NCBI RefSeq assembly: GCF_006546985.1
Contig: NZ_VATK01000007.1
Location: 62,001-126,000, forward strand
DNA length: 64,000 bases
Direction: 5' to 3'
Source of the DNA: Bacillus sp. 03113
GTDB taxonomy: Bacteria; Bacillota; Bacilli; Bacillales; Cytobacillaceae
The translations under genes were made by a program, and so were the position numbers. The notes under the pieces were generated by a model. The model had not been told where the DNA came from. It made no database searches and saw only the letters and a program-made list of their open reading frames with translations. Positions 9,467-17,956 of the stretch are shown piece after piece (the first letter of the stretch is position 1; each line of letters starts with the position of its first letter).

Positions 9467-10007
9467 TTCCGTCACCTCTTGTAAGTTCATTTTTTAAAAT
9501 CATACGTGCTTTATGAATACGAGATTTAACAGTCCCTATCGGGATTTTTAATATGTCGGCAATTTCGTCATATGAATACCCCTGAACATCACGAAGAACC
9601 AACACAATTCGATGATCAGCAGATAATTGCTGCATAGCTTCTTTGATTTCTAATCTTAAATCCATTTGGTCTATTAACGCTGCTTTACTCAAAAGTGAAT
9701 CTTGTTCTTCAATATCAATTCTAATGATATTCGCCTTATTTAATTTCTTCAGCTTGTCATAACAAAGGTTGGTCACGATCCTAGTTAACCAAGACACAAA
9801 AGCAAAATCATTTTCAAGCTTAGCTAAGGATAAGTATGCTTTCACAAAAGCTTCTTGTGCAATATCTTCTGCTTCTGAACGATCATTGATCATGGCATAG
9901 GCCTGCCGAAAAATTGTTCCTTTATATCTAGAAACGAGAGCAGTAAAAGCTTCTTGATTACCACCTCTTGCTTCTTGTATTAAATGAGTTAATTCCTGCT
10001 CCAACAT
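9459..10007 (-). CDS. ECF RNA polymerase sigma factor (sigma-70 family)
   Basis: 182 residues with sigma region 2 (YKGTIFRQAYAMINDRSEAEDIAQEAFVKAYLSLAKLE, read in pieces) and region 4 (YSYDEIADILKIPIGTVKSRIHKAR). This is a SigW/YlaC-like extracytoplasmic-function sigma factor that would direct transcription of envelope-stress genes when the anti-sigma releases it. The ATG at 10007 follows AGGGAG at 6-nt spacing; an extended frame up to 10052 runs into a dispersed repeat and lacks a ribosome site. I did not find a convincing autoregulated ECF promoter, because the repeat lies directly upstream. Confidence 0.92.
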   Translation of the reverse strand: MLEQELTHLIQEARGGNQEAFTALVSRYKGTIFRQAYAMINDRSEAEDIAQEAFVKAYLSLAKLENDFAFVSWLTRIVTNLCYDKLKKLNKANIIRIDIEEQDSLLSKAALIDQMDLRLEIKEAMQQLSADHRIVLVLRDVQGYSYDEIADILKIPIGTVKSRIHKARMILKNELTRGDGNE

Positions 10008-10026
10008 TTTCAACTCCCTATTAAAA

Positions 10027-10243
10027 ACCAAAAGCGCATGCGCCTTGATCATCGACGTACAAACTGGAGGGACTTCGACTGAGATAAAGGATACACGATG
10101 AGCGACAGCGAATCGATGTTGACTTATCGTAGGGAGAAGGCCTGAAGTTTGATAGTCGATAGGCGCTGGCCGATTAAGGACGCCACGTCCTGTGGCAACA
10201 TCGGCACTTGTACATCCTGTACATCGAAGCTGGACGTCGATGC
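10027..10243 (-). repeat. Dispersed repeat family B, copy 1 (head module + tail type 1)
   Basis: A GC-rich block unlike its AT-rich surroundings. On the minus strand it starts with CGTCCAGCTTCGATGTACAG, passes through TGCCGATGTTGCCACAGGA and AATCGGCCAGCGCCTATCGA, and ends with AAGGCGCATGCGCTTTTGG. The head recurs at 45.25 kb and the tail at 49.5 kb. The tail can form a long imperfect hairpin (TCGACTATCAAACTTCAGG pairs with CCTCCAGTTTGTACGTCGA). It fills most of the 450-bp space between the sigma gene and the glycosyltransferase. Confidence 0.8.
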
Positions 10244-10426
10244 ATAACGTTCATAACTAACAAAAACTAACTATTTTATATTTCCTATAACAGAAAGCAA
10301 AGCCATGACCTATCAATAAAAACAAAGTTTTGTTTGAAGGTCTTTCTAGCAAGATACGATCAAAAAGACTTTTTTATATAAGAAATGGTTCATTCATTTT
10401 CAAAAAATCTATTTTAAAGGAAAAGA

Positions 10427-10456
10427 TAAAAAGAGACTTCATCTCTGATAGTCTCT
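10427..10456 (-). terminator. Terminator of the glycosyltransferase gene
   Basis: The minus strand reads AAGAGACTATCAGAGATGAA then GTCTCTTTTTATCTTTT: a 7-bp stem followed by a T-run, just past the stop codon at 10465. Confidence 0.75.
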
Positions 10457-10464
10457 TGGAGGAT

Positions 10465-11643
10465 TTATTTCATATATGAAAAGGATGTTGAAGCACGAAG
10501 ACGATCATTGAGCGCATAGATCTTTCCTTTGTACGTTTTTTTATTAAGGACTGTTTCGATTAATGCGATACTTTCTGCACCATTAACTTCTATTCCCTTT
10601 TGATATGACGCCATATGGGAAGATAAATTCGACATTCGTATTGGATTCATTAAAATAGAAAGTAACTGGCTTTCTATTAATTGATCTGGCTTTAGTTCAA
10701 TGACTAAACCTTGTTTCTTTAAATAGTTTAAATTTACTTCCTCTTGACCCGGAAGAGCAGAGTGGATGAAGATAGGAAGCTTTTTTTGCAGTACTTCACT
10801 AATCGTGACGCCCCCTGGTTTCGTAATGATTCCATCTACCTCATCATATATATGATTCATGTCACTTCGTGATTCTATATAAGGAATGGGACGAATATGC
10901 GGTAGGCCCCATGAAAGAATTTGTTTATATAGCTTTTGATTATTACCGCAAAGAACTAGATAATCAAATTGTGCCGATTCTTTCACTTCATTAATTAAAC
11001 TGGAAATATTCCCTAATCCTTGGCTGCCGCCAGCCACTAAGATTTTTTTTCTTAGGCTTCTTTTTCTTCTTTTTGACTTAGTATAGAATTCACTATGAAT
11101 AGGGATTCCAGTTACAGCTATTTTCCTTTCAGGAATATGAAACCGAGTCAGTAATTCTTGTTTGATATCTTGACTTGGAACAAAATGGAGATCTGTGCAC
11201 TCTTTTCCCCAAATATCATTCATGAAAAAATCGGTATAAACATTGATAACAGGGATATCGATTTGATCATTCAACTTTAATTGATTTAATAAAAAGGATG
11301 GAAAGCCATGGGTGCAAATAATCAGATCTGGCTGCTCCTCTAATAATAGCTGCTTTAATTTTTTCATAAAAAATGGCTTGTACCATTTTAATAGGGCTGT
11401 TTTTGGTGACTTTGAATAGAAAAATGTTTTATATACCCAATCATATGTGCTAGGCGCGTAGCGGATCCAGTTTAAATAAAAGCGAGTCACCATTTTTTCT
11501 AATAGGTTATTTGTATAACTTATTAACTCTATTTTTTTAACTATCAGATCGTCATCTTTGCTTAGTTGATTTATTAAAGCATCAGCTACTCGATGATGTC
11601 CCGATGACATTTGTAATAATGGTAAAAATAATACTTTTTTCAA
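10465..11643 (-). CDS. MGDG synthase/UgtP-family glycosyltransferase
   Basis: 392 residues of the GT28/MurG-like fold. The N-terminal MGDG synthase domain starts LFLPLLQMSSGHHRVADAL (the GHHR motif of diacylglycerol glycosyltransferases). The nucleotide-sugar half has VAGGSQGLGNI and the donor-binding KPGGVTISEVLQKKLPIFI. It probably transfers glucose or galactose from a UDP-sugar to a membrane lipid at the inner leaflet. The downstream DedA protein (lipid scramblase family) and polysaccharide deacetylase lie on the same strand, which fits envelope synthesis, though the gaps suggest separate transcripts. Confidence 0.85.
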   Translation of the reverse strand: MKKVLFLPLLQMSSGHHRVADALINQLSKDDDLIVKKIELISYTNNLLEKMVTRFYLNWIRYAPSTYDWVYKTFFYSKSPKTALLKWYKPFFMKKLKQLLLEEQPDLIICTHGFPSFLLNQLKLNDQIDIPVINVYTDFFMNDIWGKECTDLHFVPSQDIKQELLTRFHIPERKIAVTGIPIHSEFYTKSKRRKRSLRKKILVAGGSQGLGNISSLINEVKESAQFDYLVLCGNNQKLYKQILSWGLPHIRPIPYIESRSDMNHIYDEVDGIITKPGGVTISEVLQKKLPIFIHSALPGQEEVNLNYLKKQGLVIELKPDQLIESQLLSILMNPIRMSNLSSHMASYQKGIEVNGAESIALIETVLNKKTYKGKIYALNDRLRASTSFSYMK

Positions 11644-11774
11644 GATATTTCCTCCCTATGAGAGAACATTCATTATATACTTTAAAAAAGACTTATGGTT
11701 CGACAAAAAAGTTCATCCAATATCTATAAAACACCAAGTTTAATAGGTATTAGAAACTTCTGCAAGAAAACGCA

Positions 11775-11800
11775 AAAAGAAATCTTAAGATATTTCTTTT
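11775..11800 (-). terminator. Terminator overlapping the dedA stop
   Basis: The near-perfect inverted repeat AAAAGAAATCTTAAGATATTTCTTTT is followed on the minus strand by a T-rich stretch; the gene's stop codon lies inside it. Confidence 0.65.
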
Positions 11801-12396
11801 TCTGTGTGTTTTTTACGCTTTTCTATGATCCATTTTATCCCTACATATAGGACGAAAAGAACGAATAAAAAGATTCCTACATAAGGAACATATATTGGAT
11901 TTATATGAAACTTATCTCCTGCATAATAACCAATCGCAATAAACGGGGCAACCCAAAGAATGGTTCCAAGGAAAGACAAAAGAAAATATAACCTGAAAGG
12001 AACATTAGCAATTCCAGCAAAGTAAGGACTAATTTGTCTAATTCCAGGTAGATAAAAGCCGAACATAATTGTTTTTCGCATGTTATTTTCAAATTTTTGT
12101 TTCGCTTTTTGCCAGCGTTGATCGGTGATTCCAACATACCTGCCATATTTTTTTATAAACGGGTAGCCAATAAATTTTCCGCATCCATAAGCGATTAGCA
12201 TCCCACAAAACGCGCCAAGAAAAGCACTTAACAGCGTATAGCCAAAGTGAAGATGATGATGAGCAATTAAAACCCCTACTAAAAAAAGAAGGGATTCCTC
12301 AGGTGCAGGAATTCCGACAATCCCCAAAAATAAAAAAAGAAAAATAATAGCATATCCGTATAAATGAATGTAGTGCATGATTGTTTCAATATTCAT
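11785..12396 (-). CDS. DedA-family membrane protein
   Basis: 203 residues with five or six hydrophobic segments. The DedA signatures are clear: the early acidic loop GIPAPEESLLFLVG, the glycine-rich segment GAFCGMLIAYGCGKFIGYP, and the amphipathic F-G-[FR]-x-x-P-G-[IV]-R motif as FGFYLPGIRQISPYFAG. DedA proteins contribute to undecaprenyl phosphate or phospholipid translocation and proton-motive-force maintenance. It lies 32 bp downstream of the deacetylase gene, probably in one transcript with it. Confidence 0.9.
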   Translation of the reverse strand: MNIETIMHYIHLYGYAIIFLFLFLGIVGIPAPEESLLFLVGVLIAHHHLHFGYTLLSAFLGAFCGMLIAYGCGKFIGYPFIKKYGRYVGITDQRWQKAKQKFENNMRKTIMFGFYLPGIRQISPYFAGIANVPFRLYFLLSFLGTILWVAPFIAIGYYAGDKFHINPIYVPYVGIFLFVLFVLYVGIKWIIEKRKKHTEKEIS

Positions 12397-12428
12397 AATA
12401 ACCTCTTGTTTTATGGAAGATTTTTAGA

Positions 12429-13175
12429 TCACTTTGCCTTGTTATGGCTAGGTAAATTTCTTCTACCATTTTTATAAATTTCATAATCATGTAAAGCAAC
12501 GAATTGGATACCTTTTTGTTGGCATTCTTGAATATACTTTTCTAGATTTTTGATCATATATTTGGGAGCATCATGATCGGCTCCGAAAGTTTCCCCACTG
12601 TCATGAAGGACAATTATAGAACCATCCTTTTTAGTCAATCTCAATTTGTCTAAAAGTAAGTTTTTACTTACAGAGGTTTTCCAATCCCCTAAAATATCAG
12701 ACCATGTCACGACTTGATATTTTCTACTGATAAGTAACGTAAATAGATTAAAGTGTCCCCATGGCGGACGATAATAAATCACGTTTTCGTTTATACATTC
12801 AGATATCGCTTTTTTAGTTTGCTCTAATTGCTTTTGTAATCCAAATGGTGAAAGGAACCAGCTAGAAACATGATTAAAATGGTGAATCCCAATTGTATGA
12901 CCTTCTAGGTGCATTCGTTTTATGATTTCAGGATTCCTTATTACTTTTTCTCCAACAACAAAAAAAGTAGCTTTTACCTGATATTTTTTTAAAATATTTA
13001 GTATTTCAATGGTATATGGAGGTTCAGGCCCATCATCAAACGTTAAAGCAATTGTATTTTCTTCCTTCAACCTTTTCGTAATACCTATTTCAAATGAACG
13101 GATTAGTACGGTTGGAATGACAGAATAAAAAAGAAAAAATAAAATAACAAAGCCAATTAACTTCAAAATGATCAC
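12429..13175 (-). CDS. Polysaccharide deacetylase (CE4 / NodB domain)
   Basis: 248 residues: one N-terminal membrane anchor (residues 3-22), then a NodB homology domain. Motif 1 is TFDDGPEPPYT (catalytic and metal Asp). Motif 2 is GHTIGIHHFNHVS (H-x4-H type metal ligands). Motif 3 is YYRPPWGHFN, motif 4 is TWSDILGDWK, and motif 5 is IIVLHDSG. All key residues are present, so it should be an active extracytoplasmic deacetylase acting on N-acetylated glycans such as peptidoglycan or a surface polysaccharide. The start is GTG at 13175 behind GAAAGGA. Confidence 0.88.
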   Translation of the reverse strand: MIILKLIGFVILFFLFYSVIPTVLIRSFEIGITKRLKEENTIALTFDDGPEPPYTIEILNILKKYQVKATFFVVGEKVIRNPEIIKRMHLEGHTIGIHHFNHVSSWFLSPFGLQKQLEQTKKAISECINENVIYYRPPWGHFNLFTLLISRKYQVVTWSDILGDWKTSVSKNLLLDKLRLTKKDGSIIVLHDSGETFGADHDAPKYMIKNLEKYIQECQQKGIQFVALHDYEIYKNGRRNLPSHNKAK

Positions 13176-13367
13176 TTGTAATATTCCTTTCTTTTCAAGT
13201 TTTCATTTCGGTTGTAGAAACTCTCCCGAAAAATTTCACTTCTATAAGTCTACTATTATATTAGGTCATATATCAAATATTGAATTTTCCCATACTGTGT
13301 TACACATTAATCATAAGATGAAAAAGAGAATAGTAGACAAAGTGAAAGGTTTTACGAATTCATAAGA

Positions 13368-13422
13368 TTGACACAATATATTGTGTTTGTGATCACCAGA
13401 GCATACTATATGTTGCTATAAT
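13368..13422 (+). promoter_or_regulatory. nrdDG promoter with paired NrdR-like boxes
   Basis: Box 1 is ACACAATATATTGTGT (13371-13386), a perfect palindrome close to the NrdR consensus ACACTATATATAGTGT. Box 2 is ATACTATATGTTGCTA (13403-13418), 11 of 16 matching. Their starts are 32 bp apart, three helical turns, as NrdR operators require. An extended -10 TGCTATAAT (13414-13422) overlaps box 2. This is the control point for the anaerobic reductase. Confidence 0.7.
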
Positions 13423-13459
13423 GAGTTTGCTGAACAAAATGATGTGAAGGTGATGGCAG

Positions 13460-15313
13460 TTGACAAAAATAGCTGGATACACAAAACTTGATGAAAAAAT
13501 TGGGGCATTAATGTCACTTGAAGAAAATATAGCACACGAAAATGCAAACAAAGACGGCAATGTGTTTAATACACAGCGAGATTTACTTGCGGGAATCACT
13601 GCAAAGGATTATGCTTTACGCTATTTGCTTCCGGAAAAAGTGGCATATGCACATGAAAATGGGGATATCCATTTTCATGATTTGGATTACTCTCCTTTTT
13701 TTCCTATGTACAATTGCATGCTCATTGATTTTAAAGGGATGTTTGAAAATGGTTTTTCTATTGGGCATGCCGATATTGAAGAACCAAAGTCAATTAAAAC
13801 GGCTGCTGCACTCGTTGCACAAATTGTAGCGAACGTTTCCTCCAATATTTATGGTGGAACCTCGTTTAATCAAGCGGATGAAATATTAGAGCCGTATGCA
13901 ATCAAAAGCTTTCAAAAGCACCTCAACTATGCGAAGGAATGGATTGAAGATGAAGAAAAGCAAGAAGCATATGCCTATAAAATGACGAAAAAGGAAATTT
14001 ACGATGCGATGCAATCGTTAGAATATGAGATCAACACCTTGTTTTCTAGCAATGGGCAAACACCTTTCTTTAGCTTTAATTTTGGATTAGGAGAGTCTTG
14101 GTTTGCAAGAGAAATACAAAGAGCTATTTTAAAGGTGAGATTGGACGGGCTCGGACGGGATAAAAAAACAGCGATTTTTCCTAAGCTTGTTTTTACATTA
14201 AAGCGTGGGGTAAACCTTGAACCAAATGATCCAAACTATGACATAAAAAAACTTGCTCTAGAATGCTCAACGAAAAGGATGTATCCAGATATTTTAAGCT
14301 ATGACAAAATTGTCGAAATTACTGGCGATTTCAAAAGTCCGATGGGATGCAGGTCCTTTTTGTCCTCCTATCAAGAGGATGGAGAATACATAACCGATGG
14401 ACGAAATAATTTAGGTGTTTGCACGCTGAATCTTCCACGAATCGCGATGGAATCGAAAGGGGATAAAACAGCATTTTGGTCTCTTTTTTATGAAAGAATG
14501 GATATTATCTTTGAAGCACTAATGTTCCGCATTGAAACGCTGAATCGTGCAAGTGCGAAAAATGCACCGATTCTATATCAATATGGAGCAACTGGAAAAA
14601 GGTTTGAAGCAGATGAGGTAGTAGGAGATCTATTTAAAAATGGAAGAGCAACCATCTCATTAGGGTATATTGGGCTTTATGAAACGGCGACGGTTTTTTA
14701 TGGAGGAGAATGGGAAGAGAATAAAGAGGCGAAGGCTTTTACACTAGATATCATGAAAGCCTTAAAGGAAACCGCGCTTCGCTGGCGTAAAGAGACAGGC
14801 TATGGATTTAGTGTTTATTCAACCCCGTCAGAATCGTTAACGGATCGTTTTTGCCGGATGGATGTTGAACGGTTTGGAGAAGTTAAAGACATTACGGATA
14901 AGGGCTATTATACAAATAGCTTCCATTATGACACACGTAAAAAAATTAGTCCGTTTGAAAAAATCGATTTTGAAATGGTCTACGCCCCTTATACAACAGG
15001 CGGCTTTATTCATTATTGTGAGTTTCCTTCTTTAGTCAATAATCCTGAAGGGCTTGAGGTAGTATGGGATTATGCCTATGACCGCATCGGTTATTTCGGT
15101 ACAAATACACCGATTGATCGCTGCTATGAATGTGGGTTTGAAGGGGAATTTGAATCAAAAGCTCAAGGTTTCACTTGTCCGAACTGCGGCAATCACCATC
15201 CAGAAACAACCTCGTGTATTCGCAGGTTATGCGGCTATCTTGGCTCTGTTATTCAGCGAAAGCCGATTAAAGGCCGGCTTCAGGAAATCAATAGTCGAGT
15301 GAAGCATAGCTAG
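13460..15313 (+). CDS. nrdD: Anaerobic (class III) ribonucleoside-triphosphate reductase
   Basis: Reduces ribonucleotides to deoxyribonucleotides without oxygen using a glycyl radical. The 617-residue chain contains the NrdD core (NTQRDLLAGITAKDYALRYL; HFHDLDYSPFFPMYNCMLID). It ends with a zinc ribbon (CYECGF ... FTCPNCGNH) and the glycyl-radical loop RRLCGYLG. It lacks the N-terminal ATP-cone of the E. coli enzyme, which puts allosteric activity control in doubt and matches shorter Bacillus forms. The start is TTG at 13460 behind AAGGTGA. Its activase nrdG follows directly. Confidence 0.95.
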   Translation: MTKIAGYTKLDEKIGALMSLEENIAHENANKDGNVFNTQRDLLAGITAKDYALRYLLPEKVAYAHENGDIHFHDLDYSPFFPMYNCMLIDFKGMFENGFSIGHADIEEPKSIKTAAALVAQIVANVSSNIYGGTSFNQADEILEPYAIKSFQKHLNYAKEWIEDEEKQEAYAYKMTKKEIYDAMQSLEYEINTLFSSNGQTPFFSFNFGLGESWFAREIQRAILKVRLDGLGRDKKTAIFPKLVFTLKRGVNLEPNDPNYDIKKLALECSTKRMYPDILSYDKIVEITGDFKSPMGCRSFLSSYQEDGEYITDGRNNLGVCTLNLPRIAMESKGDKTAFWSLFYERMDIIFEALMFRIETLNRASAKNAPILYQYGATGKRFEADEVVGDLFKNGRATISLGYIGLYETATVFYGGEWEENKEAKAFTLDIMKALKETALRWRKETGYGFSVYSTPSESLTDRFCRMDVERFGEVKDITDKGYYTNSFHYDTRKKISPFEKIDFEMVYAPYTTGGFIHYCEFPSLVNNPEGLEVVWDYAYDRIGYFGTNTPIDRCYECGFEGEFESKAQGFTCPNCGNHHPETTSCIRRLCGYLGSVIQRKPIKGRLQEINSRVKHS

Positions 15314-15323
15314 GGAATTGCAC

Positions 15324-15827
15324 ATGTACTATGCAGATTATAAACGTTTTGATTTATTAAATGGAATAGGAATGAGACATTCGCTGTTTGTTAGCGGATG
15401 TAAGCATTATTGTGAGGGTTGCTGGAATGCGGTAGCATGGAATTTTACATATGGTGAACGTTATACAAAAGAAACGGAAGATAAGATCGTTGCCGATTTA
15501 AATCATCCATCCATTCGAATAGCGGGGTTGTCACTGCTCGGCGGTGAGCCATTCGAGCATCCTGAAGTCTTAACAAATTTGCTCATTCGGATCGAACAGG
15601 AATGTAAGGACAAGAACATTTGGTGCTGGAGTGGCTTTACATTTGAAGAAATCCTTCGTGATCCACTAAAGAAGGAAATGCTTCTACACATTGATGTATT
15701 AGTGGATGGGAAATTTGAGCTAAGTAAAAGAGATTTAACTTTGAAGTTTCGAGGTTCTAGTAACCAGCGAGTGATAGATGTGAAAAGGTCTATAAAGGAA
15801 AAACATGTGAGCATTTATTTAGCTTAA
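15324..15827 (+). CDS. nrdG: Anaerobic ribonucleotide reductase activating protein (radical SAM)
   Basis: 167 residues. The radical-SAM CX3CX2C cluster motif is seen as SGCKHYCEGCWN, followed by GGEPF (the SAM-binding GGE motif). It generates the glycyl radical on NrdD with S-adenosylmethionine and a [4Fe-4S] cluster. The ATG at 15324 follows AGGGA at 7-nt spacing; an in-frame TTG 6 nt earlier is too near the site. It lies 10 bp downstream of nrdD, the standard nrdDG operon. Confidence 0.94.
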   Translation: MYYADYKRFDLLNGIGMRHSLFVSGCKHYCEGCWNAVAWNFTYGERYTKETEDKIVADLNHPSIRIAGLSLLGGEPFEHPEVLTNLLIRIEQECKDKNIWCWSGFTFEEILRDPLKKEMLLHIDVLVDGKFELSKRDLTLKFRGSSNQRVIDVKRSIKEKHVSIYLA

Positions 15828-15838
15828 TCATAAAATTG

Positions 15839-15874
15839 AAAAGAGGTTGAACTTTAATAGCTTAACCTCTTTTT
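15839..15874. terminator. Bidirectional terminator between nrdG and the YtkA-like lipoprotein gene
   Basis: The inverted repeat AAAAGAGGTT / AACCTCTTTTT with a 15-nt loop has T-tracts on both strands and lies between convergent genes. Confidence 0.85.
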
Positions 15875-15876
15875 CA

Positions 15877-16344
15877 TTAGTGATGACTATGATGAGCAGA
15901 ATGAGGTTGATCTTTTTTCAGCAGGGATTTTAATTCTTCATCAGATATAGTTCCGACAATCACTTGTTTCGTTGGCATAACATGCGAATCATGAGCTTTA
16001 ATATCTGCTTTTATATAGTATATACCAGCTTTGGCGAACGTTTTCTCAATATAATAAATTCCATTTCCGTCATGCTGAGCTTGAATGACTTCACTATTTT
16101 CATCATGATCTTTTTGCCAAATGTCAAATTGAATATTCGTGGCAGCATCGACTAGCTTACCTTCTTGTGTCACCTTAACTTTTAACAGATGCTGTTGATT
16201 TAATGAAATCGCTTCAGGTAAGAGAAACTCAACCTCAAGTGGTTTCTCTTTTTTATATAAATTAGATGCATTAGGATCCACTGTACATGCGGATAATAAA
16301 AGTAAAATCATAGAAATAGAAAAATAAAAGTACCCTTTATTCAT
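15877..16344 (-). CDS. FixH/YtkA-like lipoprotein with His-rich tail
   Basis: 155 residues. A lipoprotein signal (LLLLSACT; lipobox Cys at residue 20) leads into a YtkA-like immunoglobulin-type domain (LEVEFLLPEAI ... GIYYIEKTFAKAGIYYIKADIKAHDSHVMPTKQVIVG). The C-terminus is HSAHHSHH, which suggests metal binding. It is anchored outside the membrane. It lies 17 bp after the PepSY gene and is probably cotranscribed. FixH/YtkA domains are linked to copper or other metal handling. The nearby Zur-like box hints at zinc (inference). Confidence 0.7.
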   Translation of the reverse strand: MNKGYFYFSISMILLLLSACTVDPNASNLYKKEKPLEVEFLLPEAISLNQQHLLKVKVTQEGKLVDAATNIQFDIWQKDHDENSEVIQAQHDGNGIYYIEKTFAKAGIYYIKADIKAHDSHVMPTKQVIVGTISDEELKSLLKKDQPHSAHHSHH

Positions 16345-16361
16345 GTTTTTTGCACCTCATA

Positions 16362-17744
16362 TTATGCATTAAAAAACTTCTTAAGCTTCGGTGTTCTTTG
16401 AATAAGAAGAAAATCGATGATCCAAACGATTATGAGTGAGACTCCAACCAATGGAAATATAATCCCGAATAATAATATGATCAGTGCGATAAACTTCATC
16501 GTTTGCGTATTCGGCACTTTTGGTGCTCCAAGCTCACCGCTCGGCTTTCGTTTCCACCATAGGATTACTCCGCTAATCACAACTCCAACAATTCCAATGC
16601 ACACCAACAAGCCTAATAGTTGATTAATCAATCCGAACTGTAATCCTTTATGGATTGTAATCCCTAGAGCAATCACCTTCCCTACAAGTTCATAGTGAAC
16701 ATAACGATAATCAGCTAAAATAGCTCCAGTATATTGATCAATATGCATCGTTGTTTCATTCTGGGCTCTATCAGGAAAATTCGATAATGTATACACACCA
16801 TCCACTGTTTGAGGGATAAATATCGTATATCCCGGATAAACCATTTGCTCTTTTGCAATGTTCACTACATCATCAAGTGATAGTTTTATAAAGGGCTGCA
16901 TCTCTGATGTTGGAACTGGTAAATTTTCTGCTGCCCATGGAACATCTGCAACTTCTTTCGTTTGTATATTCGATTTAGGGGCATCTCCAACCCAAATCGA
17001 AGGAGGATACCCAACTCCAGCATTGGTTGTAACTTGTTGAAATGTTTTCCCCCATAAGCCTGACCACGGTAATCCTGTTAAAACTAAAAATATGATACTA
17101 GCAGAGATCCAAAACGCAGGTACTGCATGCAAATCCCTCACAAGTATTTTTTTATCCTTTGAAAATCTTGGTATCACAACTCCCAAGAACTTTCTTTTTC
17201 CTTTAGGCCACCATAAATAAAGGCCCGTAGCAATAAGGACAATCGTCCAACAGGCCGTTAATTCAACGATCCTGTCTCCTATTGTTCCAGCCATTAATTC
17301 ACCGTGTAACTCCTCAATTTTATTCATTAAACGGTCTGCATCATTTAGCTCACCAATTATTTGTCCATTATAAGGATTGACAAACACCGTAAATGAACGA
17401 CCTTGTAAATTAATCTTTACTTCGGCGAATCGAGTGGAGCTGACACTAGGTCTATATTTGACTACTTCAGCATCAGGATAATTTCTCGTAACGGATTCAA
17501 TCTGTTTAGAGGGTGAAATTGTTTCGTTTTGAGCTTCAACTTGATAAAGATCCTGATACATATATTGTTCAATTTGAGGCTTAAAAAGATATATTCCACC
17601 TGTGACGGCTAATATAAGCAGGAAAGGTGTAAAAATCAAACCGGCATAAAAATGCCAACGCCAAATAGTTTTATATAATTGCTTAGTCTTTGAAAAATTC
17701 ATTTTTGCCGAATCTACTATTGCATCAGTTTGTTTTGAAGTCAT
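16362..17744 (-). CDS. PepSY-associated transmembrane protein
   Basis: About 460 residues. An N-terminal helix (WRWHFYAGLIFTPFLLILAVTGGIYLF) starts the PepSY_TM domain, and periplasmic-type PepSY segments (VEVKINLQGRSFTVFVNPYNGQIIG in part, later MHIDQYTGAILADYRYVHY) alternate with further helices near residues 195, 230, 375 and 430. Relatives are iron- or metal-regulated and may move electrons or reduce metal complexes. The ATG at 17744 is chosen with AAGGAG upstream; an ATG three codons earlier is closer to the site. It is transcribed divergently from the ABC importer, across a Zur-like box. Confidence 0.75.
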   Translation of the reverse strand: MTSKQTDAIVDSAKMNFSKTKQLYKTIWRWHFYAGLIFTPFLLILAVTGGIYLFKPQIEQYMYQDLYQVEAQNETISPSKQIESVTRNYPDAEVVKYRPSVSSTRFAEVKINLQGRSFTVFVNPYNGQIIGELNDADRLMNKIEELHGELMAGTIGDRIVELTACWTIVLIATGLYLWWPKGKRKFLGVVIPRFSKDKKILVRDLHAVPAFWISASIIFLVLTGLPWSGLWGKTFQQVTTNAGVGYPPSIWVGDAPKSNIQTKEVADVPWAAENLPVPTSEMQPFIKLSLDDVVNIAKEQMVYPGYTIFIPQTVDGVYTLSNFPDRAQNETTMHIDQYTGAILADYRYVHYELVGKVIALGITIHKGLQFGLINQLLGLLVCIGIVGVVISGVILWWKRKPSGELGAPKVPNTQTMKFIALIILLFGIIFPLVGVSLIIVWIIDFLLIQRTPKLKKFFNA

Positions 17745-17892
17745 GATGTTCATTTCTCCTTTCAAGCAAAGGTAAATGTAACATATATGTACGATCTCTG
17801 CTAGAGGTGGATATTGTATTGATCAGTTACTCTATCTTTCAATCTATTATAAAAAAGATTGAAAACAATAATCTGATATGATAAAATTCAAA

Positions 17893-17907
17893 TCGTTATC
17901 ATTTCGA
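17893..17907. promoter_or_regulatory. Zur-like operator (zinc uptake regulator box)
   Basis: TCGTTATCATTTCGA matches the B. subtilis Zur consensus TCGTAATNATTACGA at 12 of the 14 defined positions and is extended by AAA/TTT flanks into a longer palindrome (17890-17910). It lies between the divergent PepSY and importer genes, about 50 bp before the importer ATG. It fits the Fur consensus less well, since only the TTATCA half is present. Confidence 0.65.
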
Positions 17908-17956
17908 TTTAAGTAATTAAATTTTAAAAAATATACTGAAAAAGGAATAAACAAAC

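Noticed and set aside
13389-13396. GTGATCAC palindrome in the nrdD promoter as an FNR site
   Set aside because: The half-site spacing is wrong (no N6 between TGTGA and TCACA); the NrdR boxes explain the region better.
17881-17910. Fur box upstream of the metal importer
   Set aside because: Only one half matches (TTATCA); the Zur consensus fits both halves with CGA/TCG ends.
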